Position numbers and translations under genes: made by a program. Of a stretch of DNA of 64,000 bases, positions 17,226 through 26,333 are shown in pieces (within the stretch, counting starts at the first letter, position 1; every line of letters starts with the position of its first letter). The DNA lies in assembly GCF_030413175.1 (NCBI RefSeq), contig NZ_CP129212.1, positions 1,798,001 to 1,862,000 on the forward strand, written 5' to 3'. The notes under the pieces are model-generated. The model was not told where the DNA came from. It did not search any database and was given only the letters and a program-made list of their open reading frames with translations. The DNA comes from Bradyrhizobium roseum (GTDB lineage Bacteria > Pseudomonadota > Alphaproteobacteria > Rhizobiales > Xanthobacteraceae).

Positions 17226-17738
17226 ATGAGCGAACTCGACGTCACCATTCTTGCCGAAACCCCTAAAGACGCCCAGGCGATCGAACGCCTGCACGAGCGC
17301 ACCTTCGGTCCCGGCCGTTTCGTTCTGAGCGCCTACCGCCTGCGCGAGCATGTCGATCACCTGCTCGACCTCTCGTTCACGGCGCGGATCGGCACGTTGC
17401 TGGTCGGCTCGGTGCGGCAGTTGCCGATCTGCATCGGCGATACGCCGGCCCTGATGCTCGGGCCGTTGACGGTCGAGCCGCCGTTCCGCAGCCGCGGCGT
17501 CGGCCGCATGCTGCTCGACCGCTCGCTGCACGATGCCAGGGCCAAGGGCCATCGCCTCGTCATCCTGGTCGGCGACGAACCCTATTACAGCCGCGTCGGC
17601 TTCAAGGCCGTTCCGAAGGGGCGGGCGACCATGCCGGGTCCGGTCGATTACAGCCGGCTCCTGGTCGTGGAATTGGTCGAGGGCGCTTTCGAGGGCGTCT
17701 CCGGCGATATCCGGCCGGACTGGAGCAAGGCACGGTAG
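17226..17738 (+). CDS. GNAT family N-acetyltransferase
   Basis: 170 residues. The acetyl-CoA-binding pyrophosphate loop is RSRGVGRML around residue 90, preceded by GPLTVEPPF and followed by the helix LLDRSLHDARAKGHRLVILVGDEPYYSRVGF (abridged: EPYYSRVGF), a hallmark of YhbS-like members. The acetyl acceptor is unknown. It lies 68 bases after the glycosyltransferase on the same strand and converges with the antiporter gene. Confidence 0.85.
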   Translation: MSELDVTILAETPKDAQAIERLHERTFGPGRFVLSAYRLREHVDHLLDLSFTARIGTLLVGSVRQLPICIGDTPALMLGPLTVEPPFRSRGVGRMLLDRSLHDARAKGHRLVILVGDEPYYSRVGFKAVPKGRATMPGPVDYSRLLVVELVEGAFEGVSGDIRPDWSKAR

Positions 17739-17762
17739 GCGCTGCGCATGGGCGCCGCCGAC

Positions 17763-19574
17763 CTACTCGCTGTGTCTGCGTCCGCGAGACAGTTTCCTTC
17801 TCACGCCGGTCGTCTCTCCGGCAGGCCGGGTACCTCCCGAGGCCTGCTGCAACTCGTGGCGGAATTCGTCGCGCTTTTCGTGGATCGACGCGACCACCAG
17901 CCCCATCGCGACGCCGAGGCCGATCAGGGCTGCTTCCGATAACAGCAGGCTGGCCTCGATGGTCTCGGGCACCGCATCGGTAACGCCGATCTGATAAAGA
18001 TGTCGCGCATGATCGGCGTCGCGGGCGCGCGACACGACCGGCATGTCCTGCCTGAGCGCACGAACCTGGGCTACGATTTCATCGATGCCCTTGGCCCCGC
18101 TGATGGTGACGATCACCGCCGCAGCCTCCATGAGGCCGCAGCTCTTCAAAAACTCCGGATTGGTCGCTTCCCCATAATAGACGGTGCGTCCCTGCCGGCG
18201 CTGCTCCGGCACGGCTGCGGCGTCATTGTCGACGGCAATGTATCGCAACTGGTGCCGATCGAGCATCGAGCAGACCACTTGCCCGACGCGGCCGTGCCCG
18301 ACGACGATGGCATGGCCGGTGCTCGCGCTCGGTACAACGCTAAGCTCGGGGTCAAGCGGCTTGTCTTCCCGCACCATTGGCGCCAAGCGCCGCGCGACAT
18401 GGGAAAGCGCGGGAATAAGCATCATGGTCAGCGACGTCAGCGCAACGGTGAAGCTCGACACCTTGGCATCGATCAGGCCGAGCGTTGTCGCCATGCCGAT
18501 GCCGACGAAGGCAAACTCGCCACCCGGGCCGAGCAGCAGTCCGGTTTCGATGGAAGCGCGCCAGGAAACGCGAAACAGCCGGGCGAGCGCGATGAGGATG
18601 ATCGCTTTCATGGCGACGAGCCCGATCGCGCCTCCGAGCAGCCAAACGGGATCGCGGGCAAGCTCACGGAAATCGATGTTCATCCCGACCGTAAAGAAGA
18701 ACAGGCCGAGCAGGAGACCCTTGAAAGGATCGATGGCGGTCTCGATCGCCTTGCGGAATTCGGTTTCGGCCAGCAGCAGTCCGGCGACGAAGGCGCCAAG
18801 CGCCATGGAGAAGCCGGCCACGGCGGCGGCCACCCCGGTGGCGACGATCACGAACAGCGTGGTGGCCACGAACAGGTCGCTCATGCCCGCGGACGCGACC
18901 AGACGGAACAGCGGCCGCATCACCACCCGGCCGACGACGACGATGACGCCAAGCGCGATGGCGGCGTTGGCGAGCGCCAGTAGGAGAGCGCCGGCGACCG
19001 AACCGGACCCGCCGGCGCCGTAAATGGAGATGAACAGCAGCAACGGCGCCACCGCCAGATCCTGCGCCAGCAGAACCGCGAAACTAGCGCGGCCCGCGGT
19101 CGTGTTCAGCCGACCCTGCCTCGAAAGCACCTCGACCACGATGGCGGTCGACGACAGCGCCAGGCAGGCACCGATGATGAGCGACACCGGCGGCTTGCCG
19201 CCCGCCAGCGTCACGACGGCAGCGATTGCGGCTGCGGAGAGCGCGATCTGCAGGCTGCCCAATCCAAAAACCAGGCGCCGCATCGTCTTCAGCCGTTCAT
19301 AGGATAGCTCCATGCCGATCAGGAACAGCAGGAACACGATGCCGAGTTCGGCAATGCCCGCGACGTTCTTGGCATCAACGACGCTGAACCAGTACAGCAG
19401 CGGGAACTGGCCGATGAACGAGCCAAGTCCCAGCGGACCGAGGACGGCGCCCGCTACCAGATAGCCAAGGACGGGATTGAAGCCGAACCGGTGCACCAGC
19501 GGAATGATGATGCCCGCCGTGCCGAGCAGGACAAGGACGTCGCTGTAGACGGGAATATTGATCGGCGAAGCCAT
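17763..19574 (-). CDS. CPA2-family cation:proton antiporter with RCK/TrkA-N domain (Kef/YbaL type)
   Basis: 603 residues. The first 390 form about 12 membrane helices starting VLVLLGTAGIIIPLVHRFG, with the typical CPA2 stretches GYLVAGAVLGPLGLG and LFFFTVGMNIDF. After a short linker the cytosolic TrkA-N domain begins GHAIVVGHGRVGQVV with a GxGxxG nucleotide-binding motif. It should exchange K+ or Na+ for H+ under control of a bound nucleotide. No ancillary KefF/G-type gene adjoins it. The C-terminal tail is Arg-rich (RRKLSRGRRHSE). Confidence 0.9.
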   Translation of the reverse strand: MASPINIPVYSDVLVLLGTAGIIIPLVHRFGFNPVLGYLVAGAVLGPLGLGSFIGQFPLLYWFSVVDAKNVAGIAELGIVFLLFLIGMELSYERLKTMRRLVFGLGSLQIALSAAAIAAVVTLAGGKPPVSLIIGACLALSSTAIVVEVLSRQGRLNTTAGRASFAVLLAQDLAVAPLLLFISIYGAGGSGSVAGALLLALANAAIALGVIVVVGRVVMRPLFRLVASAGMSDLFVATTLFVIVATGVAAAVAGFSMALGAFVAGLLLAETEFRKAIETAIDPFKGLLLGLFFFTVGMNIDFRELARDPVWLLGGAIGLVAMKAIILIALARLFRVSWRASIETGLLLGPGGEFAFVGIGMATTLGLIDAKVSSFTVALTSLTMMLIPALSHVARRLAPMVREDKPLDPELSVVPSASTGHAIVVGHGRVGQVVCSMLDRHQLRYIAVDNDAAAVPEQRRQGRTVYYGEATNPEFLKSCGLMEAAAVIVTISGAKGIDEIVAQVRALRQDMPVVSRARDADHARHLYQIGVTDAVPETIEASLLLSEAALIGLGVAMGLVVASIHEKRDEFRHELQQASGGTRPAGETTGVRRKLSRGRRHSE

Positions 19575-19662
19575 CTATCCGGGTTCGTCAGCTCGCGTCG
19601 GGCAGGGAATATCCTGAACGGTGCGATATCCGAATCTGGCATCGACCCGTCATCCTGCCGAC

Positions 19663-19685
19663 GTTAGCCGGTACCACCGGCTAAC
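19663..19685 (-). terminator. Perfect 10-bp hairpin after the TonB receptor gene
   Basis: GTTAGCCGGT, loop ACC, ACCGGCTAAC: a perfect inverted repeat 20 bases beyond the receptor stop codon (minus strand) and before the antiporter gene. No T-run follows on the minus strand, so it could be an mRNA-stabilising 3' hairpin or a weak terminator. Confidence 0.55.
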
Positions 19686-19705
19686 GCCACCCATCCACGC
19701 CTGCT

Positions 19706-22084
19706 TTAGAACTTCAGGTTGGCAAACGCCCGCACGCCAATGCCCGGCAGCAGGATCTCATCCTTGTTGAAGGACGCCGAGTTGCGGATGTTCTCGTTCA
19801 AGAGGTTGTTGCCGAGTAGCCCGACCGTCATTTCCCGCGCGCCGAACCAGGTGGGATCGAGCTTGGTTCTGTAGCTGACCTCCGCCTTCAGCAGATTATA
19901 ACCGGCCGTCGGCGTCTCGCCGATCGGCGCGATGTCGTTCTGCGCGAACGCGTGCAGCAGGTTGATCCGCGTCAGCCAGTTGGCGTCGCGCCAGAACAGT
20001 CCGCCGCCGGCGCGCACCGGCGGGATCCGCGGCACGTTGGTGCCGTCATTGAAGGTCGCGCGCACGACGTCGAACTGGTTCTCGATGCCCCAGATGCCGC
20101 CGTTGAGGGTGCCGACGTCCAACTGGCTCTGGAACTCGGCGCCACGGAAGGTGGCGTCGCGTTGCGAGTAGATCGCCTGGTTCAGCTCGAGCGGGAAAGC
20201 CGGATCGGCGGGACCGACGCAGGCAACTTCCTCGCAGGTGTTGCCGGTGAGGCGGCGGTAAATGAAGCCATTGAACTTGGTGTAGTAGGCGGTTGCCTCG
20301 AACCGGAAGGGGCCGGTGGCGCGTCGCAGCCCGATCTCGATCGACTTGGCCGTCTCCAGGCTCAGATTGGGATTGCCGATGTCGAAGGTGACGGTTGCTT
20401 CATGCACCCCGCGCGAAAACAGTTCCGCCGGTTTGGGCGCCCGCTCGACATACTGAGCGGTGATGCTCGCAACCATTTCGCCTGGAAGGTCCTGGAGCAG
20501 TCCGATGCTCGCGCTCTTCGGCGTGAAGGTGAGATTGCGGGCTGTCAGCGGACCGATATCGGCGGGATTGGCATTGAGGTCGAACAACTCCGGAATGAAT
20601 GCCGGCGTCGTTCCGCTCAGGTTGACATGCTCGATCCGGCCGGCGATCTGTGCCCTGGTCGTCTGGGTGAATTTGAGTTCGTTGAAGACGTAGCCGGCGA
20701 CCCGGGTATTCTTGTTGGCGTCAAACAACCCGTTCAGCGGGCTGCCCGGATCGTCCGGGCTCGGCGCTGTCAGCTTCTGATGTCCGGCCTGCAGGCCGAA
20801 GGCGGTCGTGACGGCGGCAAAGCGCGCGTTGAACGGCGACATCTGCACCTCGACGCGCCCTTCCTGTTCCTTATTGGTAAAGCTCTGCCGTACGCCAAGG
20901 GATGCGAGGTCGGTGGGATCGGCGAGCGCGATCTCGCTGTGCTTGTAGTCGGTGGCGCCTGCCCAGAACCTGATGGCGTCGATCGCCGCCGCGTCCGGCC
21001 GGTATTCGCCTTTGGCGGTGAATTTGGTTTGGCGCGCGTCGATCCGGGACAGGTGATCGGACGGTTCGATGCCGGGAATGCGGTACACCGAATCGTTTTG
21101 CGCGATTGCGGCGCCGATGAATCCGCCGTGGAAGATGTAGGAGCCGCCGATCGATGCACCGGTCGACTGCATCGCCGAGTTCGGTTGCCGGCCGTTGACC
21201 GGGCGGGTTTGGTCGAACAGATACGGATAGCTCGGAATGCTGTAATCGCTGGCCTTGCGGCCATAGGCGTCGGCGTGCACAGCGAAATTGCCACCGCCGG
21301 CATCGATCAGGATGCCGCCATCGACCCCGCGGTCGACGGAACTGACGGCCGTTCGGGTTTCGACCGTGACGCAGGAAGGTGATCCGACGTTGGCGAGCGG
21401 CGCCTTCGCCGGCAGTCCGTAGCTCTGGAACGGGGTGGCCGCACAGGAGGGCAGGGCGTCCGGGATCCGGTTGTTGGTCGCGCTGACGACGCCGCCGATC
21501 GATGTCGATCCGTAGCGCAATGCCGCCGGACCACGGATGACTTCGACCTGGTTTATCGCCAGCGGATCGATCGGCACGAAATGATCTTCGCCGAGGTCGG
21601 AGGCGCCGCCGGCGTTGATGCCGTTCTCGAGGATGCCGACGCGATTGACGTCGAGGCCCCGGATGATCGGCCGGCTCGCCGCGCCCGGCGCGAAGGTGGA
21701 GCCGGTAATGCCGGGCTTCGAGAACAGGAGATCGCCAAGCTGGGCGGTGCCTTGGCGGCGGATCTCCTCGTTGGGCACCACGGTGACCGTGGCGAACTGA
21801 TCGGTCACGACAGGCAGAATGCCCTGTTGAGGCGCGGCGGCGACCGGTGCGGCTGGCGGCTCCGGAGCGCGTTCGCGGTTCTGGCCGGGGGCCGCACGGG
21901 TAACGCGCGCCGGCGTTTGCGGGGGCGCTGGCTTGCGCCGCACGATCGGGCTCGGCGCCGTCACGGTGATTTCAGGCAGGGGCGTCGCCGCCGCATTCTG
22001 CGCCGCTGCTCCGTCGGCCATCGCGCACAGCAATAGCCCGCTTGCTCCACCGAGATGGAACGCTCGCTTCTTCAAAAATGTCAT
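19706..22084 (-). CDS. TonB-dependent outer-membrane receptor, probable zinc uptake (ZnuD-like)
   Basis: 792 residues. The signal peptide (GGASGLLLCAMADGAAAQ) is followed by a Pro/Arg-rich region, a plug domain near residues 90-210 (PIIRGLDVNRVGILENGI, GPAALRYGSTSIGG), and a beta-barrel ending in a terminal aromatic (RAFANLKF), as outer-membrane insertion needs. Two Cys pairs (SCAAT/PSC and TCEEVAC) could close extracellular loops. The segment ATDYKHSEIA is typical of ZnuD-like receptors. It lies downstream of a DUF2946-like gene whose promoter carries a Zur-type palindrome, so zinc is the favoured cargo. Another metal or metallophore remains possible. Confidence 0.87.
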   Translation of the reverse strand: MTFLKKRAFHLGGASGLLLCAMADGAAAQNAAATPLPEITVTAPSPIVRRKPAPPQTPARVTRAAPGQNRERAPEPPAAPVAAAPQQGILPVVTDQFATVTVVPNEEIRRQGTAQLGDLLFSKPGITGSTFAPGAASRPIIRGLDVNRVGILENGINAGGASDLGEDHFVPIDPLAINQVEVIRGPAALRYGSTSIGGVVSATNNRIPDALPSCAATPFQSYGLPAKAPLANVGSPSCVTVETRTAVSSVDRGVDGGILIDAGGGNFAVHADAYGRKASDYSIPSYPYLFDQTRPVNGRQPNSAMQSTGASIGGSYIFHGGFIGAAIAQNDSVYRIPGIEPSDHLSRIDARQTKFTAKGEYRPDAAAIDAIRFWAGATDYKHSEIALADPTDLASLGVRQSFTNKEQEGRVEVQMSPFNARFAAVTTAFGLQAGHQKLTAPSPDDPGSPLNGLFDANKNTRVAGYVFNELKFTQTTRAQIAGRIEHVNLSGTTPAFIPELFDLNANPADIGPLTARNLTFTPKSASIGLLQDLPGEMVASITAQYVERAPKPAELFSRGVHEATVTFDIGNPNLSLETAKSIEIGLRRATGPFRFEATAYYTKFNGFIYRRLTGNTCEEVACVGPADPAFPLELNQAIYSQRDATFRGAEFQSQLDVGTLNGGIWGIENQFDVVRATFNDGTNVPRIPPVRAGGGLFWRDANWLTRINLLHAFAQNDIAPIGETPTAGYNLLKAEVSYRTKLDPTWFGAREMTVGLLGNNLLNENIRNSASFNKDEILLPGIGVRAFANLKF

Positions 22085-22194
22085 TGTCCCGATCCTGATT
22101 CCGTCGATGGGCGACGGATCGATTCCGATTTTCCCTCGGTGGGTCAGCCGCGTGGCGCGGCGCGCCCCTTGAGGCGTGTGTCAATCAATCGAGG

Positions 22195-22608
22195 TCAGGA
22201 GGTGGGTGGTGCGCGGGACTGGAATGCGGAATGGAGCGAGCCGAGATGCGCGAACCCGGCGTCGGTGCTCACGTGCAGGAGTTGGACCGCCTGCGGCAGT
22301 TCCAGCAGCGGCGGCGTGGCAAACACGAAGGTGTTCGCCAGCGAGAGAACGGCGCACATCGCGCAGTCGGAGCCGTGCCGGTCGGTATCCGGGGCGGGGG
22401 GCTGCTGCTGCGCGACTTCGGAGGGAACCTCTGCGGCCGTCAGCGTTGCAGCAATGTCGTCGCCCGCGTCGTTCAGCGCGGCCTGGACAGCCGGCGCAGC
22501 GTGGGCGATCTCCCCGTGGAAATGTCCGAACGACAACGCAAACTGGATCGCGAGCGCAAACAGCGCCAGCCGCGAGCCAGATTTGATGTTCGACCGAAAC
22601 CACTTCAT
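22195..22608 (-). CDS. DUF2946-like small membrane/periplasmic protein, Zur-regulated
   Basis: 137 residues. An N-terminal hydrophobic helix (LALFALAIQFALSFGHFHG) is followed by a polar region with potential metal ligands: HFHGEIAH, then DRHGSDCAMCAVL with a CxxC pair, and a second hydrophobic stretch (LANTFVFATPP). This is the DUF2946 arrangement. It begins 50 bases downstream of a perfect 19-bp palindrome of Zur-box type and precedes the TonB receptor by 110 bases on the same strand. I infer a role in zinc acquisition, perhaps periplasmic metal handling; no biochemical function is established. Confidence 0.72.
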   Translation of the reverse strand: MKWFRSNIKSGSRLALFALAIQFALSFGHFHGEIAHAAPAVQAALNDAGDDIAATLTAAEVPSEVAQQQPPAPDTDRHGSDCAMCAVLSLANTFVFATPPLLELPQAVQLLHVSTDAGFAHLGSLHSAFQSRAPPTS

Positions 22609-22625
22609 GCCGACAGGCGCCCCAC

Positions 22626-22660
22626 ATCGAAGGGCCGGAAGCCCTTCCGACCCCTTCGAT
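22626..22660. other. 35-base hairpin abutting the Zur palindrome
   Basis: ATCGAAGGG and CCCTTCGAT form a 9-bp stem whose interior CGGAA-GCCC-TTCCG extends the hairpin. It occupies the 5' leader of the DUF2946-like gene and shares its last bases with the Zur palindrome at 22658. It may affect mRNA stability or access to the ribosome site. Confidence 0.5.
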
Positions 22661-22676
22661 GTTATAAAATAACATC
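22658..22676 (-). promoter_or_regulatory. Zur-type operator upstream of DUF2946-TonB receptor
   Basis: A perfect palindrome: GATGTTAT, AAA, ATAACATC. The half-site TGTTAT/ATAACA is the core of alphaproteobacterial Zur boxes (general consensus close to GTTATnnTATAAC). It lies 50 bases before the ATG at 22608. In the presence of zinc, Zur would be expected to bind and repress. Confidence 0.78.
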
Positions 22677-22909
22677 AGGCATCGCCGGACCGGTCAACCT
22701 GGGCCAGTCTGCGTGGCGGCACAATCTGAACAGCCTGTGTGATTAGGGCAACGGTGGACACCTTCAGGCGGCGAGCGCGCGGTGCGTCAGCGCTCCCTTG
22801 CTCGGTCAAACGAATGCGCTTGGATGCTGTCTCGTCTGGCTGGCGGACGACACCGCGGGGGGACCGATAAGGGCCATCATCCCGGTTGGTCTGACGCCGA
22901 TTTTCCTGG

Positions 22910-22938
22910 TTGACAGCCCTTCGACTTCGAATGTTATG
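22910..22938 (+). promoter_or_regulatory. Sigma-70-like promoter for the zinc GTPase gene
   Basis: TTGACA at 22910-22915 is followed after 17 bases by GTTATG (22933-22938). The -10 region overlaps the left edge of the Zur palindrome at 22936, the expected geometry for repression. The region between 22677 and 22909 shows no open frame or structure I would annotate. Confidence 0.5.
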
Positions 22939-22952
22939 TTATAATATAACAT
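22936..22952 (+). promoter_or_regulatory. Zur-type operator upstream of the CobW/ZigA-type GTPase
   Basis: ATGTTATA, A, TATAACAT: a perfect 17-bp palindrome containing GTTATAATATAAC, which matches the alphaproteobacterial Zur consensus as I know it. It lies 69 bases before the GTPase start. Together with the palindrome at 22658-22676 it makes a divergent zinc-starvation control region. Confidence 0.82.
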
Positions 22953-23021
22953 TTCGGAGCCCCCTCATGCCCCGCCACTCCCCAGTGGGACTCCGTCAAC
23001 TCAACAGGCTCTTCGATCTCC

Positions 23022-24230
23022 ATGCAAAAACTCCCCGTCACCGTCTTGTCCGGCTTCCTCGGGGCTGGAAAGACCACTTTGCTGAACCACGTGCTGAACA
23101 ACCGCCAGGGCCTGAAGGTGGCGGTGATCGTGAACGACATGAGCGAGGTGAACATCGACGCCGACCTGGTGCGAGACGGCGGGGCGAACCTCTCAAGGAC
23201 TGACGAAAAGCTGGTCGAAATGACCAACGGCTGCATCTGCTGCACGCTGCGCGACGATTTGTTGAAGGAAGTCCGCGCGCTCGCCGAGAGCGAGCGGTTC
23301 GACTACCTCCTGATTGAATCGACCGGTATTTCGGAGCCGCTTCCGGTCGCCGCGACGTTCGATTTCCGCACGGAAGAAGGCGACAGCCTCTCCGACGTGG
23401 CGGTGCTCGACACCATGGTGACGGTGGTCGACGCCGTAAACCTGCTGCGCGACTACGCCTCGTCCGATTTCATCAGGGATCGCGGCGAGTCCCTCGGTGC
23501 CGACGACAAGCGGACGATCGTGGATCTGCTGGTGGAGCAGATCGAATTCGCCGACGTCATTGTCTTGAACAAGATCAACGACACGGCCCCCGGCCAGCTG
23601 GACGCGGCGCGCAAGATCATCCGCGCGCTCAACCCGGTCGCCGATGTCGTTGAGACTGATTTCGCCAAGGCTCCCTTCGAGCGTATCCTTGACACCGGCC
23701 GCTTCGACTTCGCCCGGGCGCAGCAGCATCCGCTCTGGTTCAAGGAACTGTACGGTTTCGGCGATCACACGCCGGAGACCGAGCAGTATGGTGTCGGCAG
23801 TTTCGTCTACCGTGCGCGCCGACCGTTCGAGCCGGCGAAATTCCATCAGTTCCTGCGGGAAAGCTGGCCCGGCGTGATCCGTGCGAAAGGGCATTTCTGG
23901 ATCGCCACGCGTCCACAATGGCTCGGCGAACTGAGCCAGGCGGGCGCCATCGTCCGTACCGAAGGTCTGGGGTTCTGGTGGGCCAACGTGCCTTCTGAAC
24001 GCTGGCCGGACGATCCGGTCTGGCGGAAATCGCTGAAGAAGAACTGGAACGAACTTTATGGCGATCGCCGACAGGAGATCGTCTTCATCGGCACCGATAT
24101 GGACGAGGACGCCATCAAGGCGCGCCTCGATGCATGTCTCGTCTCGGGCAAGCCGGGAATGCACGTCAAGGAATGGGCCGGGCTTGCCGACCCGTTTCCA
24201 AGATGGCTTCGCGCCGACGAGGCGGCCTAG
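23022..24230 (+). CDS. CobW/COG0523 zinc-related GTPase (ZigA/YciC type)
   Basis: 402 residues. The G1 loop [13 protein letters not shown] is at residues 11-23, the CxCC metal-binding motif [11 protein letters not shown] is near residue 72, ESTGISEP is near residue 97 and the nucleotide-specificity NKIN is near residue 186. The C-terminal COG0523 domain has VPSERWPDD and ends WLRADEAA. These proteins are GTP-driven metallochaperones that deliver zinc to client proteins during zinc shortage. The Zur palindrome in its promoter supports a zinc role over the cobalamin role implied by the CobW name. No strong ribosome site precedes the ATG. Confidence 0.9.
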   Translation: MQKLPVTVLSGFLGAGKTTLLNHVLNNRQGLKVAVIVNDMSEVNIDADLVRDGGANLSRTDEKLVEMTNGCICCTLRDDLLKEVRALAESERFDYLLIESTGISEPLPVAATFDFRTEEGDSLSDVAVLDTMVTVVDAVNLLRDYASSDFIRDRGESLGADDKRTIVDLLVEQIEFADVIVLNKINDTAPGQLDAARKIIRALNPVADVVETDFAKAPFERILDTGRFDFARAQQHPLWFKELYGFGDHTPETEQYGVGSFVYRARRPFEPAKFHQFLRESWPGVIRAKGHFWIATRPQWLGELSQAGAIVRTEGLGFWWANVPSERWPDDPVWRKSLKKNWNELYGDRRQEIVFIGTDMDEDAIKARLDACLVSGKPGMHVKEWAGLADPFPRWLRADEAA

Positions 24231-24266
24231 ACTTCCTCGCGGAAGGCGCAACGATCGACGCGGACC

Positions 24267-26330
24267 TTAGCGCCCCTCGCGCAGCCAGGTCGCCGCGAAC
24301 GCGCCGAGCAACAGCAACAGCCCGACCAAGCCGGCGAACATCGGCAGCACGCCGACGCCCTTCACCACGCTGGCGTCGCGCATCTTCACGCCCATCCAGC
24401 CGTCGCCGTGGAAAATGCCGGAGGCGCGCACCGGCACCACGCGGGGCAGGTCGACGCTGGTGCCGTCGACCACGCGGCGGGCATCGCCGCCGGTCGCCTG
24501 CGCCAGCGGCTTCAGCAGCTCGGTGGTGGAGGTGACTTCGGAAAATTCCCGGGGATTGGTCGGTCCGACATTGATCAGCGCCTTCAGCGCGCCGTCGGTG
24601 GCCTGCCATAGCCCGAGTTCGTTGGCGGGAAGGGTGGAGCGCCAGGTGCCGGGCTCGCTAGCGGTCAGCTCAAGCTCCTTGGTAGCACCGCTCGGCGATG
24701 TCACCGTCACCGGCGGCACGTTGTCGGCCATAGTCTGGCGCAGCACCACGAGGTCCTTGCCCTGGATCTGCAGGCGCAGTGCTTCCTCGTCGAGCTCCGG
24801 CTGCTTCATCAGCCAGTGCGAGGTCCGCCGCAACAGGTCCAGATGCGGTCCGCCGCCCTCAAAGCCGCGCGCCCACAGCCAGATGTGGTCCGACAGCAGC
24901 AGCGCGACGCGGCCTTCGCCGAAGCGCGACAGCAGCAGCAGCGGCTTGCCGTCGGCGCCCGTCATCACGGGCGCGCCGATCGCGTTGCGCGTATCGACCG
25001 TGCGGAAGAACCGGCTCCAGCGCGGCGGCTCGCTGGCGGAGCCTTCGAGGCCGCGCGTCACCGGATGACGTTTACCGGCGTCGCTGATGTGCGCGTAGAA
25101 CGGCTTTTCGGTGACGCCGACCGGTTCGGCCGGCAGCACCGTGTCGAGCGGTGTGCGCCAGATGCTGGTGGTGGAGGCGTAATCGGGGCCGGCCGATACC
25201 AGCACCGCGCCGCCGCCGCGGACATAGCGCGCGATGTTGTCGAAATAGGCGATCGGCAGCACGCCCTGGCGGGCGTAGCGGTCGAAGATGATCAGCTGGA
25301 ATTCGTTGATCTTCTGCTGGAATAGTTCGCGCGTCGGAAACGCGATCAGCGACAATTCGTTGATCGGTGTGCCGTCCTGTTTCTCCGGCGGGCGCAAAAT
25401 CGTGAAGTGCACGAGGTCGATGCTGGCGTCGGACTTCAACAGGTTGCGCCACGTGCGTTCACCGGAATGCGGCTCGCCGGACACCAGCAGCACGCGCAGC
25501 TTGTCGCGCACGCCTTCGATGGCAACGACAGCGCGGTTGTTGACCAGCGTCAGCTCGTTCTCGAGCGGCGAGGCCTCGATCTCGACGATATTTGCCCCGG
25601 CATGCTTGATATCGACCTCGACATTGGAGGTCTGTCCGCTGACGAGATTTCGCTCGCTGATCACCTCGCCGTCGCGGCGGATCACGATCCTGGCGCGCTG
25701 GCCGGAGACTCCCTGGTCGTCGAGCCGGTAGGTGATGGTCTGCGGCTGCCCCACGATGCCGAAGCGCGGCGCCGCCGTGATCGCGATGCGGCGGTCGCGC
25801 TCGTCCTTGCGCCCGGTGACGAGCGCATGCACCGGCGCCTGGAAACCGAGGGCGGCAGCGTTGGCGGGAATGTCGTGCACCCGGCCGTCGGTGATCAGGA
25901 ACGCACCGGCCACGCGTTCGACCGGGACGTCCGACAGCGCCGAGGACAGCGCGCCGAACAGCTTCGTGCCGTCGGTTTCGCCGTCGGCCTGCCCGGCCTC
26001 GACGACGCGCACTTCCAGTCCCTTGATTTTCTTCAACGTGTCGACCAGCGCTTCCTGCGCCTTCGCCGCCTCCTGATTGCGTGTGCCGAAATTCTGGCTC
26101 GGGCTCTTGTCGATCACGACGGCGGCGACCGAGGACAGCGGTTCGCGGTCCTCGCGGGTGAAGGAGGGATTGGCGAGCGCGAGCAAAATCAAAGCCAGCG
26201 CGGCGACGCGCACGGCGGCCCCGCGCGCCCGTCCGAACAGCAGCACCGCCGCGATAACGACGATCGCGGCCAGCGCGATCCACAGCACGATGGTCGGGAC
26301 GAGAGGGGTGAACGCGATGCCGTACTGCAT
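24267..26330 (-). CDS. Membrane protein with glutamine-amidotransferase-like/VWA-like region, last gene of the MoxR operon
   Basis: 687 residues. Two N-terminal helices (TIVLWIALAAIVVIAAVLLF and VRVAALALILLALANPSF) are followed by a large extracytoplasmic region with a VWA-like segment (AVVIDKSPSQNFG) and, in the middle, a class I glutamine-amidotransferase-like stretch (YVRGGGAVLVSAGPDYA), then a final C-terminal helix (GLVGLLLLLGAFAATWL). It begins three bases after the DUF4159 gene. The enzyme activity is uncertain because the amidotransferase Cys is not evident. It probably forms a membrane complex with the other operon products. Confidence 0.78.
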   Translation of the reverse strand: MQYGIAFTPLVPTIVLWIALAAIVVIAAVLLFGRARGAAVRVAALALILLALANPSFTREDREPLSSVAAVVIDKSPSQNFGTRNQEAAKAQEALVDTLKKIKGLEVRVVEAGQADGETDGTKLFGALSSALSDVPVERVAGAFLITDGRVHDIPANAAALGFQAPVHALVTGRKDERDRRIAITAAPRFGIVGQPQTITYRLDDQGVSGQRARIVIRRDGEVISERNLVSGQTSNVEVDIKHAGANIVEIEASPLENELTLVNNRAVVAIEGVRDKLRVLLVSGEPHSGERTWRNLLKSDASIDLVHFTILRPPEKQDGTPINELSLIAFPTRELFQQKINEFQLIIFDRYARQGVLPIAYFDNIARYVRGGGAVLVSAGPDYASTTSIWRTPLDTVLPAEPVGVTEKPFYAHISDAGKRHPVTRGLEGSASEPPRWSRFFRTVDTRNAIGAPVMTGADGKPLLLLSRFGEGRVALLLSDHIWLWARGFEGGGPHLDLLRRTSHWLMKQPELDEEALRLQIQGKDLVVLRQTMADNVPPVTVTSPSGATKELELTASEPGTWRSTLPANELGLWQATDGALKALINVGPTNPREFSEVTSTTELLKPLAQATGGDARRVVDGTSVDLPRVVPVRASGIFHGDGWMGVKMRDASVVKGVGVLPMFAGLVGLLLLLGAFAATWLREGR

Positions 26331-26333
26331 GGC

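Noticed and set aside
22967-23203. Possible leader ORF ([16 protein letters not shown]) upstream of and overlapping the zinc GTPase
   Set aside because: It has a reasonable GGAG site, but the frame runs on inside the GTPase gene with shadow-like composition, so it is more likely chance.
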